From Maniola hyperantus (lineage: Eukaryota > Arthropoda > Insecta > Lepidoptera > Nymphalidae), in contig NC_048556.1 in the NCBI RefSeq assembly GCF_902806685.2, forward strand, positions 1,922,001 to 1,986,000: 64,000 nucleotides of DNA, given 5' to 3'. Both the position numbers and the translations under genes were made by a program. This document shows positions 51,590 through 62,691 of this stretch, in pieces. Each line of letters starts with the position of its first letter. The stretch's first letter is position 1. The notes under the pieces are model-generated. The model searched no databases. It was not told where the DNA came from and saw nothing but the letters and a program-made list of their open reading frames with translations.

Positions 51590-51800
51590 ACTAGCCTAAA
51601 AACAACTAACTAAAAAATTAAAGCTAGCCTTACCTAATGACTGTACAAATAAACCCTGCGTGGAATGGTGCCAAGAATATTGGCTGCATTTCCGCGCTGG
51701 ACAGCCAGGCTGATCCTTCGCGCGACAAATGAGCCAGCCCTTCTGCAGCGCTGAAATGTCTGGTAGAAAGTTTTTAGCACTGACTCCAAGGGCCCTCTTC
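51590..51800 (-). mobile_element. LINE-K 3' end with deletions
   Basis: AAAGCTAGCCTTACCTAATG, GGAATGGTGCCAAGAATATT and AATGAGCCAGCCCTTCTG; part of the coding region is deleted. Confidence 0.7.
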
Positions 51801-51849
51801 TCAAGGGCATCTCCTACTTATTGACTTTTTGTCTTTGACTGATTTGAGA

Positions 51850-52115
51850 CTTTAAATATCGCGAGGCTATCTGCATGCCTTAAGAGTTCTGCACAATATT
51901 CTTAAAGTGTATGAACCTCACCTATCCGCTCTTGCCGTGGTGGACTGTGGCCTATACCCTGGCCTGCACCCTTCTCATTCTGAGAGGAGACCCATGATCA
52001 GCATTCAGCAGTGGTTGATATTTTAGCATAATACTTATCTAGGTTTTCAAGAAAGGATTGTCAGGGTCCCGTTGGCAGCCTTCGGGTACCTACGGAACCT
52101 TCAAAAATCAATTTG
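51850..52115 (+). repeat. SINE-Arg fragment and family B end
   Basis: 51852-52025 degraded SINE-Arg (CATGCCTTAAGAGTTCTGCA, CTTCTCATTCTGAGAGGAGA). 52060-52110 family B variant end (AGGGTCCCGTTGGCAGCCTT). Confidence 0.65.
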
Positions 52116-52124
52116 ACACTTCTA

Positions 52125-52460
52125 CTTTTTTTTTTTTTTTTTAAACTTAAAGCTAGCCTTATCTAATTACTATATAAATCATGACCGCGTGGAATGGTGC
52201 CAAGAATACTGGCTGCATTTCCGCGCTGGACAGCCAGGCTGATCCGTTGCGCAAAAAATGAGCCAGCCCTTCTGTCACCAGATGAGGCTATTAATCGCGG
52301 TGAAATGTCTCGTAAAAAATTTTTAGCACTAAGACTCCATGGCCCCAGGGTCTCCACGGCAAACGGCACAAAAATGTAACTCTCTATAAGAGAGGCATAC
52401 TTGCGCCGCTTGCCGTTTTCAGCTGTTTCTGCTGCGGCTCCCGGTCTTGATGCTACTTGG
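52125..52460 (-). pseudogene. LINE-K C-terminal coding fragment
   Basis: It codes the same C-terminal motifs as 11650-12085 on the minus strand (FAVETLGPWSLSAKNFL, RISLAVQRGNAASILGTIP) and shares the downstream sequence. The T-rich plus-strand start is the reverse of its A tail. Near-identity to 11650-12085 suggests two young copies. Confidence 0.65.
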
Positions 52461-52852
52461 TAGACTTACTACTCTACCTCTACTTCGATCTGAACTTCAA
52501 ATGATGCCCAACATTTTTCTACAAACCTTTCTACAATGCAGAGGTCAAGTGAGTCTGGTCAGATCAGTCGTCACTAAATAGGCGAGACGAATCGTTCAGG
52601 CGGCTCCTTTGACGAGGGAGGCGGCAAGCTCTGTAAATTGTGCCGTTAGATCCTCTGCGAACACCGACTGTTCAAAAACTCACTGTTTGAAAATCCTTTA
52701 TGACAATTTTTTTTTTATTCGTTATAGGCGCACGCTTGACCACGATCACACCTGATGGAAAGTGATGATTTCCAAGAAAGGTTCCAGCTCAGCAAATCTG
52801 TATGCCTTGATACACAAGAGCATACAGCGCTGATTTTCAGCCAAGACCCGTT
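52461..52852. other. Non-coding; SINE-Leu tail scrap
   Basis: 52708-52790 resembles the SINE-Leu tail (CGCACGCTTGACCACGATCA, CACCTGATGGAAAGTGATGA). The rest is unassigned. Confidence 0.5.
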
Positions 52853-52905
52853 TTTAGGGTTCCGTACCTCAAAAGGAAAAACGGAACCCTTATAGGATCA
52901 CTTTG

Positions 52906-52953
<48 letters not shown>

Positions 52954-53510
52954 CCGTCTGTCTGTCAAGAAACCTACAGGGTACCTACTTCCCGTTGACC
53001 TAGAATCATGAAATTTGGCAGGTAGGTAGATCTTATAGCTGACATTTGGGGAAAAATATGAAAACCGTCATTTAGGTCATGAACTAATAATTAGTATTTC
53101 CAACTTTCGAAGTGAGTGACTATATCAAGTGGGGTATCATATGAAAGGTCTTCACCTGTGCATTCTAAAACAGATTTTTATTTATTTTTATGCATCATAG
53201 TTTTTGAATTATCGTGCAAAATGTCGAAAAAATACGACTGTAGTACGGAACCCTCATTGCGCGAGCCTGACTCGCACTTGGCCGGTTTTTTTTTTAATTT
53301 ATAGACTAGCGCTTGGCTGCAATCAGACCTGATGGCAAGTGATGATGCAGCCTAAGATGGAGCGCGCTTGCCTAGAAGATGCCTATTCACTCTTGACCTG
53401 AAGGTCCTACCCATATTATAATTGGAGGGGAAAACTGGAAGGGTGTTCCAAATCTTAGCGGTTCGAATCAGAAATGAGGAGGCAAATCGCTTCTTACGTA
53501 TCTAATTTCG
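52853..53510 (-). repeat. Family B joined to SINE-Leu tail (composite)
   Basis: 52853-53288 is a reverse family B with a TGTCTGTCTGTC run; 53290-53510 continues TAGACTAGCGCTTGGCTGCA, CCTGATGGCAAGTGATGATG. This is the inverse of the composite at 24876-25424. Confidence 0.85.
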
Positions 53511-53547
53511 ACTACGTACGTAGTACGTACGGGTACCTACAGACCTG

Positions 53548-53713
53548 CCCCCCAATTGTGTAAGAATAACCATTTCATGGCTATCGCAATCGTCAAGAAT
53601 TCTGCCCTTTGATTGGCTGTGAAAAAATGTAAACAGCGAATCAACCAATCAAAGGGCAGAATTTCTTGACGATTGCGATAGCCATGAAATGGTTATTCTT
53701 ACACAATTGGGGG
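53548..53713. mobile_element. CCCCCAATTGTGTAAG fold-back MITE
   Basis: Near-perfect inverted arms of about 66 bp: CCCCCCAATTGTGTAAGAAT...ATTCTTACACAATTGGGGG, and inner TCTGCCCTTTGATTGG...CCAATCAAAGGGCAGA. The loop is AAAAAATGTAAACAGCG. Partner at 16993. Confidence 0.95.
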
Positions 53714-53827
53714 ACTGAACCATACCGTAGCGTATCGTAGGATAAAATCAGGATTTCGAATTATTTTCTCAACCGGTTGTCGAACCCAGTCACTTCTTTT
53801 CCTGGCAGGTATTAACACATAAAAAAA

Positions 53828-54140
53828 AGCTGTGATAGCCTAGTGGTTAGGACGTCCGCCTTCTAATCGGAGGTCGGAAGTTCGATCCCGGGCACGCACC
53901 TCTAACTTTTCGGAGTTATGTGCGTTTTAAGTTATTAAATATCACTTGTTTTAACGGTGAAGGAAAACATCGTGGGGAATCCTGCATGCCTGAGAGTTTT
54001 CCATAATATTCTCAAAGGTGTGTGAAGTCTAACAATCCGCACATGGCCAGTGTGGTAGACTATGGCCAAATTCCTTCTCACTCTGAGAGGAAACCCGTGC
54101 TCTGTAGTGAGCCGGATTGGGTTGATTATGATGATGATGA
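53828..54140 (+). repeat. SINE-Arg, full length
   Basis: AGCTGTGATAGCCTAGTGGT (A box), CCGCCTTCTAATCGGAGGTC, GTTCGATCCCGGGCACGCAC (B box), the body and a GATGATGATGAT tail. Confidence 0.95.
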
Positions 54141-54147
54141 TTCACAC

Positions 54148-54485
54148 CAGGTTTTTTTTATTTATTCAGATACAAGTTAGCCCTTGACTGCAATCTCACC
54201 TGGTGGTAAGTGATGATGCAGTCTAAGATGATAGCGGGCTAACCTGGAAGGGGTATGGCAGTTTTTATTTAACCCATACCCCTACACGGCATCGTACCGG
54301 AACGCTACGCGCTTGGCGGCACGGCTTTGCCGGTAAGGTGGTAACTAGCCACGGCCGAAGCCTCCCACCAGACCAGACCAGAAATTTAGAAATTATAAAA
54401 TTCCAAACCCCTGCCAGGAATCGAACCCGGGACTTCCCACTATTAAGACCACAGCGCTCACCACTGCGCCAGGGAGGTCGTCAAA
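54148..54485 (-). repeat. SINE-Leu, full length
   Basis: On the plus strand it ends with the reversed tRNA-like head CCAGGAATCGAACCCGGGAC, TTAAGACCACAGCGCTCACC and GCGCCAGGGAGGTCGTC. The tail side has TTGACTGCAATCTCACCTGG. The loop CTTAATA on the complement suggests tRNA-Leu(TAA)-like ancestry, without a long variable arm. Confidence 0.85.
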
Positions 54486-54944
54486 GTTATGTCAAACCAC
54501 GTAGCAACAATTGATTTTAACCATCGATAAATTCACATAACATTAGGAAGGTATTTCTTACAAAGAAAATATGTTATTAGATTATTATAATAAAAAATAA
54601 CGATTATTGTGTCAGTGTTGCCAGGTTATGAATGTGAAATTAACTAACATTTACTTAAAAGGAGATGTGTGTGTCTATTCATGGATTAATATTCGAATAA
54701 GTACCTACCTATACTATTGCAATGTAGCACTTTTTGTATCAATGAATTTATAATTAGATATGTAGTTCTGCCCGACTATAATCATAATTATTATAATTAA
54801 CAAGCCATAAAGTAGTTTATTGTTAGTAAGTTCTACATAATCAAATTTACATGTGAATTATAAATTAATTAGCTACAATAACGGATTTTCGCATAGGTAA
54901 TGACTTGAGTAGTACGAGACAACAGGACAAAATTTTCTTTATTT
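54486..54944. other. AT-rich non-coding
   Basis: No feature recognised. Confidence 0.5.
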
Positions 54945-55318
54945 ATAAAGCTCAATTTTAAAAATCCCGTGTGAAATTTTTATTTTTCCGGGATGAAAAG
55001 TAGCCTACTTTTATATCCTTCTCCGGGATGTAAACTAACTGGGATAAGAAGTAGCTTATGTCCATCCAATTCGTCCGTCGGGATGCTTTCTATCTATACC
55101 TATCTGTACCAAATTTCATCAAAATCGGTTTAACAGGTGGGTTTTCGACAATAAATTGGAACTCTTTGAATTTCCGGGACAAAATTAGCCTAGGTGACAT
55201 ACCTACCTACCTACCTACAAGAGGGTACCTACCCGTCAAAATCCTTAAAAAAATGAACCATGAAAAGCTAGCTGACAGATAGACAGACGCACTTTCGCAT
55301 GTATAATAGGTAATACTA
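54945..55318 (+). repeat. Family A1, rearranged, with ACCT microsatellite
   Basis: Repeated A1 blocks (CCGGGATGAAAAGTAGCCTA, CCGGGATGTAAACTAACTGG, ATTTCATCAAAATCGGTTTA) and ACCTACCTACCTACCTAC near 55201. Confidence 0.8.
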
Positions 55319-55393
55319 GACGATGCCCGCGACTAATAAAAAAGATGCAGAAATAGCCTAATTACCTACCTAGTAAGCAAATAGCTCCTTTGA

Positions 55394-55575
55394 GCCTCAA
55401 TAGCTCAACCGGTAAAGGAGTGGACTGAAAACCGAAAGGTCGCCGGTTCAAACCCCGCCCGTTGCACTATTGTCGTACCTACTCCTAGCACAAGCTTCAC
55501 GCTTAATTGGAGAGGAAAAAGGGGAATATAAGTCATTTAACATGGCTAATGTTCTTTTAAAAAAAAGAAACAGAT
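55394..55575 (+). repeat. SINE-Phe, full length
   Basis: GAGCCTCAATAGCTCAACCG, ACTGAAAACCGAAAGGTCGC, CCCGTTGCACTATTGTCGTA, TTTAACATGGCTAATGTTCT and an A-rich tail. Confidence 0.95.
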
Positions 55576-55835
55576 AGGTAGGTATAGAAATAAACACGAG
55601 GAAGAGCATACGGCACGCGTGATTAACGATATAGTATTACTTATTACTATGTGTAATGTCATAAATGAGTGTAGAAATCGAGACAAGCACGAGACCTTTA
55701 AAATGCATTGGTTCCCTGTTGATAGAGTAGGAACTTGTCTGACTTTATTCTACAGACAGTGATCTGTGAACGAAAAACGTTGTAAGAAATATTGCATGAT
55801 ACCTAGCCTGACAGAAATTCTATGATATAGCTATA
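55576..55835. other. Non-coding, unassigned
   Basis: No feature recognised. Confidence 0.4.
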
Positions 55836-56075
55836 TGGGCCTCATAGAAAGTCTCAGAGTCACTCAGCGGGTGTTGGAGAAAGGCTATGCTTGGAGTTGC
55901 TCTACGTGATCAAATCAGAAATGAGGATATTCGTAGGAGAACCAGAGTAACAGACAACATCAAATGTGTCGCAGGGAGCCGTTAGATTCAGGCGGCGCAA
56001 GACCATGGCATGTGGAAATCCCTACAAGAGACCTATGTCCAGCAGACAGCCAGCAGTGGACGTCTATCTATTGGA
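55836..56075 (+). mobile_element. RTE-type LINE 3' end, internally deleted
   Basis: GAGTCACTCAGCGGGTGTTG, GCTATGCTTGGAGTTGCTCT and GAGGATATTCGTAGGAGAAC then jump to GCGGCGCAAGACCATGGCAT. Confidence 0.85.
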
Positions 56076-56162
56076 AGTGATGGTGAGGTAGATGACGTTA
56101 TGAAGAGAGAACTTTAATGAAAAGTGTCAAGTTTCTAGACTCAGTAGCTTATATCGATATCA

Positions 56163-56485
56163 TCATCATCATGATCAAACCATCGCCGGCTCACTATACA
56201 GAGCACGGGTCTCCTCTCAGAGTGAGAAGGGCTTTTGGGCATAGTCCACCACGCTGGCCATGTGCGGATTGGTAGACTTCACACACCTTTGAGAACATTA
56301 TGGAAAACTCTCAGGCATGCAGGTTTCCTCGCGATGTTTTCCTTTCCGCCCTAAAGCAAGTGATATTTTAATAACTTAAAACGCACATAACTCCGCAAAG
56401 TTAGAGGTGCGTGCCCGGGATCGAACTCCCGACCTCCGATTAGAAGGTGGACGTCCTAACCACTAGGCTATCATAGCTTGTATAT
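56163..56485 (-). repeat. SINE-Arg, full length
   Basis: CGCCGGCTCACTATACAGAG through the body to GATCGAACTCCCGACCTCCG and AACCACTAGGCTATCATAGC. Confidence 0.95.
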
Positions 56486-56904
56486 CCCGCTGCGGATCTT
56501 CAAATCGTTACAAACGATGCGCTACGAATTTTCTCTTAACATAAAAACCTGTTCGAGCAATATTTACTTGGAAATGACTTTGGAACGTGGTTGGTTTGCA
56601 TACGCAGTAATTATTGATAATTATTGAATAAGTAGCGATCAATTTTTGCCGTTTTAAATTAATCGATGAGCATTTATGGCTGATTACGAGGTTTTGATTA
56701 AACTTAGAAATCGGAACGCAATACGCAATTTTAGGTAATATCAATGATTTATAACTTAATTTCTTGAAACCACAATTTCATTAAATGAGACAGGATGTAT
56801 TTTTTTAATAAAAATAAACTTTTAAAAACTTAGACTGAAATAAACTTTTCAGAAAATGTAAATCCTGCTCATTCCCGCGCCGTCTCGTCAATTAGAGGGG
56901 CATA
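56486..56904. other. AT-rich non-coding
   Basis: The 78-codon minus-strand ORF (56744-56508) shows no domain. Confidence 0.4.
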
Positions 56905-57045
56905 AAGGGCTTTTCCTGTGAATTCTGAAACAGATTTTTATTTTTTTTATGCATAATGCTTAGTTTTTGATTTATCGTCTAATATGTCGAAATAAAACCC
57001 AAGTATGGAACCACGAGTCTGACTCGCACTTGGTAGGTTTTTATT
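56905..57045 (-). repeat. Family B, 5' part
   Basis: GAATTCTGAAACAGATTTTT...CACGAGTCTGACTCGCACTT. Confidence 0.8.
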
Positions 57046-57341
57046 TTAAAAAATACATAGATCAATTGATTCAAACGGTAATTAAAACATAACACAGTTA
57101 CTAAATAGGTATCTACCTACAATAATAGGTATCCAGGGTAAACATGAGCATTGTAGGTGGCGTGCTCATAATTAATACGTCATTACCTCAAAGGTCGTGG
57201 GTACGATTACCGCCTGTGCCTCTCAATCCATCTCCTGTCATATTCTTGCCACTTTCACTTAACCATGATAGAAAATATAAATTATTGACTATTAAAACAA
57301 TAGACAATTTATTTATACATAATAGGTAAATATCCCTAGCC

Positions 57342-57660
57342 TATATAGCCTAGTGGTTAGGACGTCCGCCTTTTAATCGGAGGTCGGGGGTTCGATCCCG
57401 GGCACGCATCTCTAACTTTTCGGAGTTATGTTCGTTTTAATTAATTAAATATCACTTGTTTTAACGGTGAAGGAAAACATCGTGAGGAAACCTGCATGCC
57501 TGAGAGTTCTCCATGTTCTCAAAGGTGTGGGAAGTCTACCAATCCGGACATGGCCAGCGTGGTAGACTATGGCCAAAACCCTTCTCACTGTGAGAGAAGA
57601 CCCGTGCTCTGTAGTGTAGTAGTAGGTTGATCATGATGATGATGATGATGATGAATAGGT
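57342..57660 (+). repeat. SINE-Arg, full length
   Basis: TATAGCCTAGTGGTTAGGAC, TTCGATCCCGGGCACGCATC, AAAACATCGTGAGGAAACCT and a GATGATGATGATGATGATGA tail. 57046-57341 before it is unassigned. Confidence 0.95.
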
Positions 57661-57679
57661 ACATAATCTACTTATATAT

Positions 57680-58065
57680 TACTATACATATAAAAAGAAA
57701 AGCTGACTGAGGTCTGAGTAACTGATCTATCAACGCACAGGTCAAAAACTACTGGACGGATCGGGCTGAAATTTGGCATGCATATACTTAACTATTATGA
57801 CGTAGACATCCACTAAGAAAGGATACTTAAAAATTCAATCCCTAAAGGGGTAAAACAGGGGGTTGAAATTTGTGCAGTCCACGTGGACGAAGTCGCGGGC
57901 ATAAGTTAGTCTACCTATAGGTACCTACTCACCTACTAATATTAGGTATAAATGCGAAAAATGAGCCTGCAAGCTTTTCACGGCCCATCAGTTAAACTGA
58001 TTTTGAAGAAATTTGGTACAAAGATAGGTCCCGGAAAATCAAAGAGCTCCCACGGGAATTATAAA
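57680..58065 (-). repeat. Family A2 then A1
   Basis: 57680-57918 reverse A2 (AAAAGCTGACTGAGGTCTGA...GGACGAAGTCGCGGGCATAA). 57940-58065 reverse A1 (GCTTTTCACGGCCCATCAGT...GAGCTCCCACGGGAAT). Confidence 0.85.
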
Positions 58066-59013
58066 GGCAATACGTTTAACTGATTTGTACCTACCATTTT
58101 TATAGTAGGTAGGTAAATGTAATAAATCAGTGTAACAAATTACTAGGAAGCTATGTTTTAAATAAATAATAAAAATAATAATAATGTAGCGAGTTTTTTT
58201 GTAGGGCATAAGAATCGGGAATTTCCGCAACTAAAAGCATTAAAAAAAACATCTATTCGGTAGGAATGTATGATGCAGCATTTACGGAAAATACATCCAA
58301 TGGACAACCGGAAGGACATACCAATAAACTATTCAAAAAGGCTTTATCTAAAATCTTGATAAGCAATAATTACTAGCACCCGGCGACGGCAAAACGTTTA
58401 CAATTTAAAAGTTAAAAACTGGACGCCATCATAACAACTTATATGGCGATTATTGTATAGCGAAAAAACAGTGTTAAAAATTATACCTTCGCATTCCAAC
58501 ACGAAACGTTCTAACCGACATATTTCTACAACTCAATTAACAACTCTAACTTTAATGAAATAAAGTGTATAATACAAAAACAAAGGTCTGAAAAAAATTA
58601 CGTATGAAAATACGAAAATAGGCAGAAAACCCGCATTAGTAATAAACTTTCCGTAATCTGTATCGTAGTAATCTATGTGTGCGAAAGGGATACGTTATGT
58701 TGTGGGTAAAAACTGTTATGTTAGTGAAGGATAGACATGTTTTGTGGCTTGCGTTATTGCGTAATGACCAGTAGCCAATCCGAGGGCTCGGGGCGGGACA
58801 AAATAGGAATTCGAAGTTTGAAATTGGTTCAAATGTGTTCAGATGTTATCGAAAGAGGCCACAAGTATTGAAAATGTAATGGAGGGTTGCTGGATTTTCA
58901 GTTGCGATAGGTTTTTAAATAAAATATCTTGTAATTTTTTATACCTCTACCTACCCTCGAATAATAGGGCTGCCTCTTCCAATATCAATGACCTCTACCT
59001 ATCTACCTACTAG
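58066..59013. other. Non-coding unique stretch
   Basis: About 950 bp without a named repeat or a believable ORF, making it the longest repeat-free block in the right flank. Confidence 0.5.
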
Positions 59014-59021
59014 CCTGTGAC

Positions 59022-59148
59022 CAGTGGCGTGCATAGGGTTTAAAGCCAGGGTAAGGGTAAGCAAGTCAAATAATAATGAGCATTGAGCAATTTCAACTAT
59101 TTCTTGGGTAAGCAGCGCTTTTATGCCTCTATGAGTTGCACGCCACTG
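59022..59148. mobile_element. hAT-type MITE with intact 8-bp duplication
   Basis: CAGTGGCGTGCATAGGGTTT at the left and AGTTGCACGCCACTG at the right are inverted termini. CCTGTGAC occurs exactly before (59014-59021) and after (59149-59156). An 8-bp duplication and CAG/CTG ends are hAT hallmarks. 127 bp, non-coding. Confidence 0.95.
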
Positions 59149-59309
59149 CCTGTGACTAAGTATGATACCTACATAAATTTAGTGCAATTAGGAATCTGCA
59201 TGTTGTGCATAATGTTAGGTCTAGAATTCTAGATAGGTAGGTATACCTTCTAAGATGGTACGGAACCATGGCCCCTTTTTTGAAAATTTATCAAGAATTT
59301 CGCGTTTTG

Positions 59310-59655
59310 AAAGAATTTGGTTTTCTGGGATAAAAAGCCTATTTTTGTTGATTTGTGTCCGCAACTTTCTCCATGAATTTACCTAGGCTATTAAAACTGA
59401 GGGAATCCCGTCTTTAATTTTCTGAAATAAAAAGCCTAAAAGCGTGAAAAGGTAGATATCAGATAGACAGAGGGAGAGACACTCGCATTTACAATATTAA
59501 AGATTTCATTGTAAAAAAAAATTGCACTCGCTACGCTCGCACTCCTGTTTGTCATTGGATTCTATCTTATTGACAAATCGAAAGGTAAATCTTGGTTACT
59601 GCCTAACGGAACCCTTTGAGTGCGAGTTCGGCTCTCACTTGACTTGTTTTTTTTT
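59310..59655. repeat. Degraded family A1, then family B head (minus)
   Basis: 59315-59500 has TTTTCTGGGATAAAAAGCCT and AGCGTGAAAAGGTAGATATC. 59515-59655 ends GAGTGCGAGTTCGGCTCTCA. Confidence 0.6.
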
Positions 59656-60054
59656 TGTTTAGCCTTTAGACTGTGTGTGTTTTGTGTTGGTAAAAGGGTC
59701 TAGATAAATCGTTAACTTAGGAAAACAAGCCTTATCTAACTATAGGTACTTAATTACTTCGGTACTCAATAAGTACCTACTCATAGTAAAAACCATAGAA
59801 TAGATAACTTCTGTTATACCTATCTAGGTAGTTATGTGAAACTGGTACCTAATAATTATTATGACAGAAAATGAATTGACAAGCTCATAATCGTGCCTTC
59901 GACCTTTGAAGTAAAGACTTATTAATTATGAACATGCCACCTACAATGCTCATGTTCGTCGACACAATATTATCCTTTATTACTAACAGTAGGAACCTAG
60001 GAATTAGGTATGAGTTTATTGCCGTAACGAGTCTATTCTGAAGAAATAAGGAAA
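59656..60054. other. Non-coding, TAGGTA-rich
   Basis: Many TAGGTACCTA-type words; no gene. Confidence 0.4.
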
Positions 60055-60358
60055 TGTAATAATATAAATAAATTTAAGAATAAATTGCATGATTTTTTAA
60101 CAGACAAGACATTATATAACATTAACGAATTTTTTTCAACTTAGACATTTTTAAATTTTGAATTTTAACATAGACAAAGACAAGACAACGTGCGTCAAAT
60201 TACTTATAGTTATTGTTTTACTAGGTTTACTAATTTTTTTGCATGCCTAATATTTAAGGCGAAACATTTCTACTGGACAATTTTATGTAATAACATCTCG
60301 TTGTAAAATGTTTCCGCAAATAAAGAATCTTTGAATCTTTGAATCTTTGAATAATAAG
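60055..60358 (+). pseudogene. CR1/jockey-type LINE 3' end
   Basis: 60077-60145 codes KFKNKLHDFLTDKTLYNINEF, like the last residues of LINE reverse transcriptases. A 3' UTR follows, and a GAATCTTTGAATCTTTGAAT microsatellite tail ends it (60328-60352). Confidence 0.6.
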
Positions 60359-60365
60359 TACCTAA

Positions 60366-60695
60366 TTGAGAGTCAGTCAGCGGGCGATGGAGAGAGCTAT
60401 GCTTGGAGTTTCTCTACGTGATCAAATCAGAAATGAGGAGATCCGTAGGAGAACTAGAGTAACCGACATAGCTCAACGGGTTGCGAAGCTGAAGTGGCAA
60501 TGGGCAGGGCATATAGTTCGTAAAACCGATAGACGTTGGGGTCCCAAGGTGCTGGAATGGCGACCTCGCACCAGAAGACGCAGGAAGATCCCCCACTAGG
60601 ACGACATCAGACGAGTCGCTGGATTCAGGCGGCGCAAGACCGTGGCGTGTGGAAGTCCCTACAAGAGACCTATGTCTATCGGTTGATGATGATGA
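60366..60695 (+). pseudogene. RTE-type LINE 3' end with C-terminal coding remnant
   Basis: The 77-codon ORF (60366-60599) contains RAMERAMLGVSLRDQIRNEE, AKLKWQWAGHIVRKTDRRWG and LEWRPRTRRRR. I recognise these as the C-terminal region of RTE-clade reverse transcriptase proteins common in insects. The frame is lost after RRRRKIPH. The rest of the 3' end (GCGGCGCAAGACCGTGGCGT, CTATCGGTTGATGATGATGA) follows. This is the best-preserved of several copies in the window; it is heavily 5'-truncated and inactive. Confidence 0.85.
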
Positions 60696-60784
60696 TGACG
60701 AATTTAAGGTACTTTTTAGGTAAAGTTAAAAAGATGAATGGGACCAGTCCACAAATGGACGATGGACGCATAGGCTGATTATCT

Positions 60785-61028
60785 TCTAATCTAAATATAT
60801 AAAAGGAAAAGGTGACTGACTGACTGACTGACTGACTGACTGACTGATCTATCAACGCACAGCTCAAACTACTGGACGGATCGGGCTGAAATTTGGCATG
60901 CAGGTAGCTATTATAACGTAGGCATCCGCTAAGAAAGGATTTTTGAAAATTCAACCCCTAAGGGGGTGAAATAGGGGTTTGAAATTTGTGTAGTCCACGC
61001 GGACGAAGTCGCGGGCATAAGCTAGTAA
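60785..61028 (-). repeat. Family A2, full length
   Basis: AAAAGGAAAAGGTGACTGAC with an expanded CTGA run, to GCGGGCATAAGCTAGT. Confidence 0.95.
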
Positions 61029-61416
61029 AAATATAAAGAGCTGGGTATCCAGGAAACACGGAATACTGACGTTTCGAATGACACAGTGTTTTACAGGACA
61101 TAGCGTAGGATGCCGTGTAGAAACCAAAGGGGTACGGGTTTAATAAAAACTGCCTTATCCCTTCCAGGTTAGCCCGCAGTCTTAGACTGCATCATCACTT
61201 ACCATCAGGTGAGATTGCAGTCAAGGGCTAACTTGTATCTGAGTATCTGAATAGGGTGTTTATGCAGTACTTAGGTAAGTAGGTAAACAGAGCGCATAAA
61301 AAAAGGCCGGCAACGGCATCAGCGGTGCCTCTGGTGCTGCAAATGTTCATGGGCGGCGGTAATCACTTATCATCAGGTGACCCGTCTACTCGTTTGCTCA
61401 CTATCTCTATTTTAAA
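61029..61416. repeat. SINE-Leu tail and a GGCCGGCAACGGCATC repeat
   Basis: 61115-61255 (TCATCACTTACCATCAGGTG, GCAGTCAAGGGCTAACTTGT). 61295-61412 (AGGCCGGCAACGGCATCAGC, GTGCTGCAAATGTTCATGGG, ATCATCAGGTGACCCGTCTA) is another common lepidopteran repeat. Confidence 0.7.
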
Positions 61417-61848
61417 GAAACCGGCCAAGTGCGAGTTAGGCTCGCGCAATGAGGGTTCCGCTTCCGTACTACAGTCGTATTTTTTTCGACATTTAGCACG
61501 ATAATTCAAAAACTATGATGCATAAAAATAAATAAAATGTTTTAGAATGTACAGGTGAAGACCTTTCATATGATACCCCACTTGATATAGTCACTCACTT
61601 CGAAAGTTGAAAATACTAATTATTAGTTCATGACCACAATTTAATTTTTTTTTGTATGATCTAACCCTAAATTCACGGTTTTCAGATTTTTCCCCAAATG
61701 TCAGCTATAAGATCTACCTCCCTGCCAAATTTCATGATTCTAGGTCAACGGGAAGTACCCTGTAGGTTTCTTGACAGACAGACAGACAGACAACAAAGTG
61801 ATCCTATAAGGGTTCCGTTTTTCCTTTTGAGGTACGGAACCCTAAAAA
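61417..61848 (+). repeat. Family B, full length
   Basis: AAACCGGCCAAGTGCGAGTT to GAGGTACGGAACCCTAAAAA. Confidence 0.95.
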
Positions 61849-61924
61849 AAGACAGCAGTAAATGTAGGTACCTATGTAAGTACTGCATATAGAAGCGATA
61901 GACGATTCAGAACATACACTCTCA

Positions 61925-62120
61925 TCATACAGGAACGTACCTAATCGCTTGGCGGCACGACTTTGCCAGTAGGGTGGTAACTAGCCACGGCTGAAGCCTC
62001 CCACCAGACCAGACTAGAAATTTTGAAATTTTGAAATTCCATACCCCTGCCAAGGAACGAACCCGGGACCTCCTAAATTAATAAGACCACAGTGCTTACC
62101 ACCACGCCAGCGAGGTCGTC
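61925..62120 (-). repeat. SINE-Leu, head and body
   Basis: TCGCTTGGCGGCACGACTTT, GCCACGGCTGAAGCCTCCCA, AACGAACCCGGGACCTCC and GCCAGCGAGGTCGTC. Confidence 0.85.
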
Positions 62121-62211
62121 AAAATAATATTGGTATATGGATGGTATTGGTATGGATAATAATATTATGTTACCTGCAAGTATTATTTATAGTATTTATA
62201 CCAGTGGCGTG

Positions 62212-62346
62212 CAGCTCATAGAGGCATAAACGCACTGCTTACCCTCATTGTAATAAATCAATGCTTATTTTTCATTATAACCTGCCGTAAAATAAGTTCA
62301 TACCTAAATGCATATACCCTGGCTTGAACTCCTGTGCACGCCACTG
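62212..62346. mobile_element. hAT-type MITE with intact 8-bp duplication
   Basis: CAGTGGCGTGCAGCTCATAG...CTGTGCACGCCACTG. ATTTATAC occurs exactly before (62204-62211) and after (62347-62354). Its body is inverted relative to 59022-59148. Confidence 0.95.
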
Positions 62347-62354
62347 ATTTATAC

Positions 62355-62691
62355 CTACCTAATACCTATCTATTCTAATTTCTAGCTGCTATTAGCGCAG
62401 CTTACGTCATACAAATACTAGGTGCATTAAAAAACCCTCGTTTATTTACGTAGTTATTGTAACTAGGTCGCAATAATTATGATATCTAACATCTGAACAT
62501 GGCACATAATACCTAGGTACCTAACATTTGCCTACGTACCTAGGTAGAAACTTATCGATGCGGACCACGGAATTTTAAATAAGTTAATAGAAATGGCGTC
62601 AGCTCTTTACTAATACCGGGGCCCTTTTTTTCTTAGGTGGAGAAAAACTCCCTAACGGACTTCCGGGGGCCCTATCGATAACATAGGTGAC
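62355..62691. other. Non-coding, unassigned
   Basis: CTAGGTACCTAACATTTGCC and similar TAGGTACC words near 62510-62550; nothing else. Confidence 0.4.

Noticed and set aside
53828..53900. Functional tRNA genes at SINE heads (also 13819, 55394, 57342, 63738)
   Set aside because: A and B boxes are present but stems are imperfect and each head continues into a conserved SINE body with a simple-repeat tail.
58066..59013. Host exon in the longest repeat-free block of the right flank
   Set aside because: No ORF above about 60 codons with plausible composition and no convincing paired splice sites were seen.
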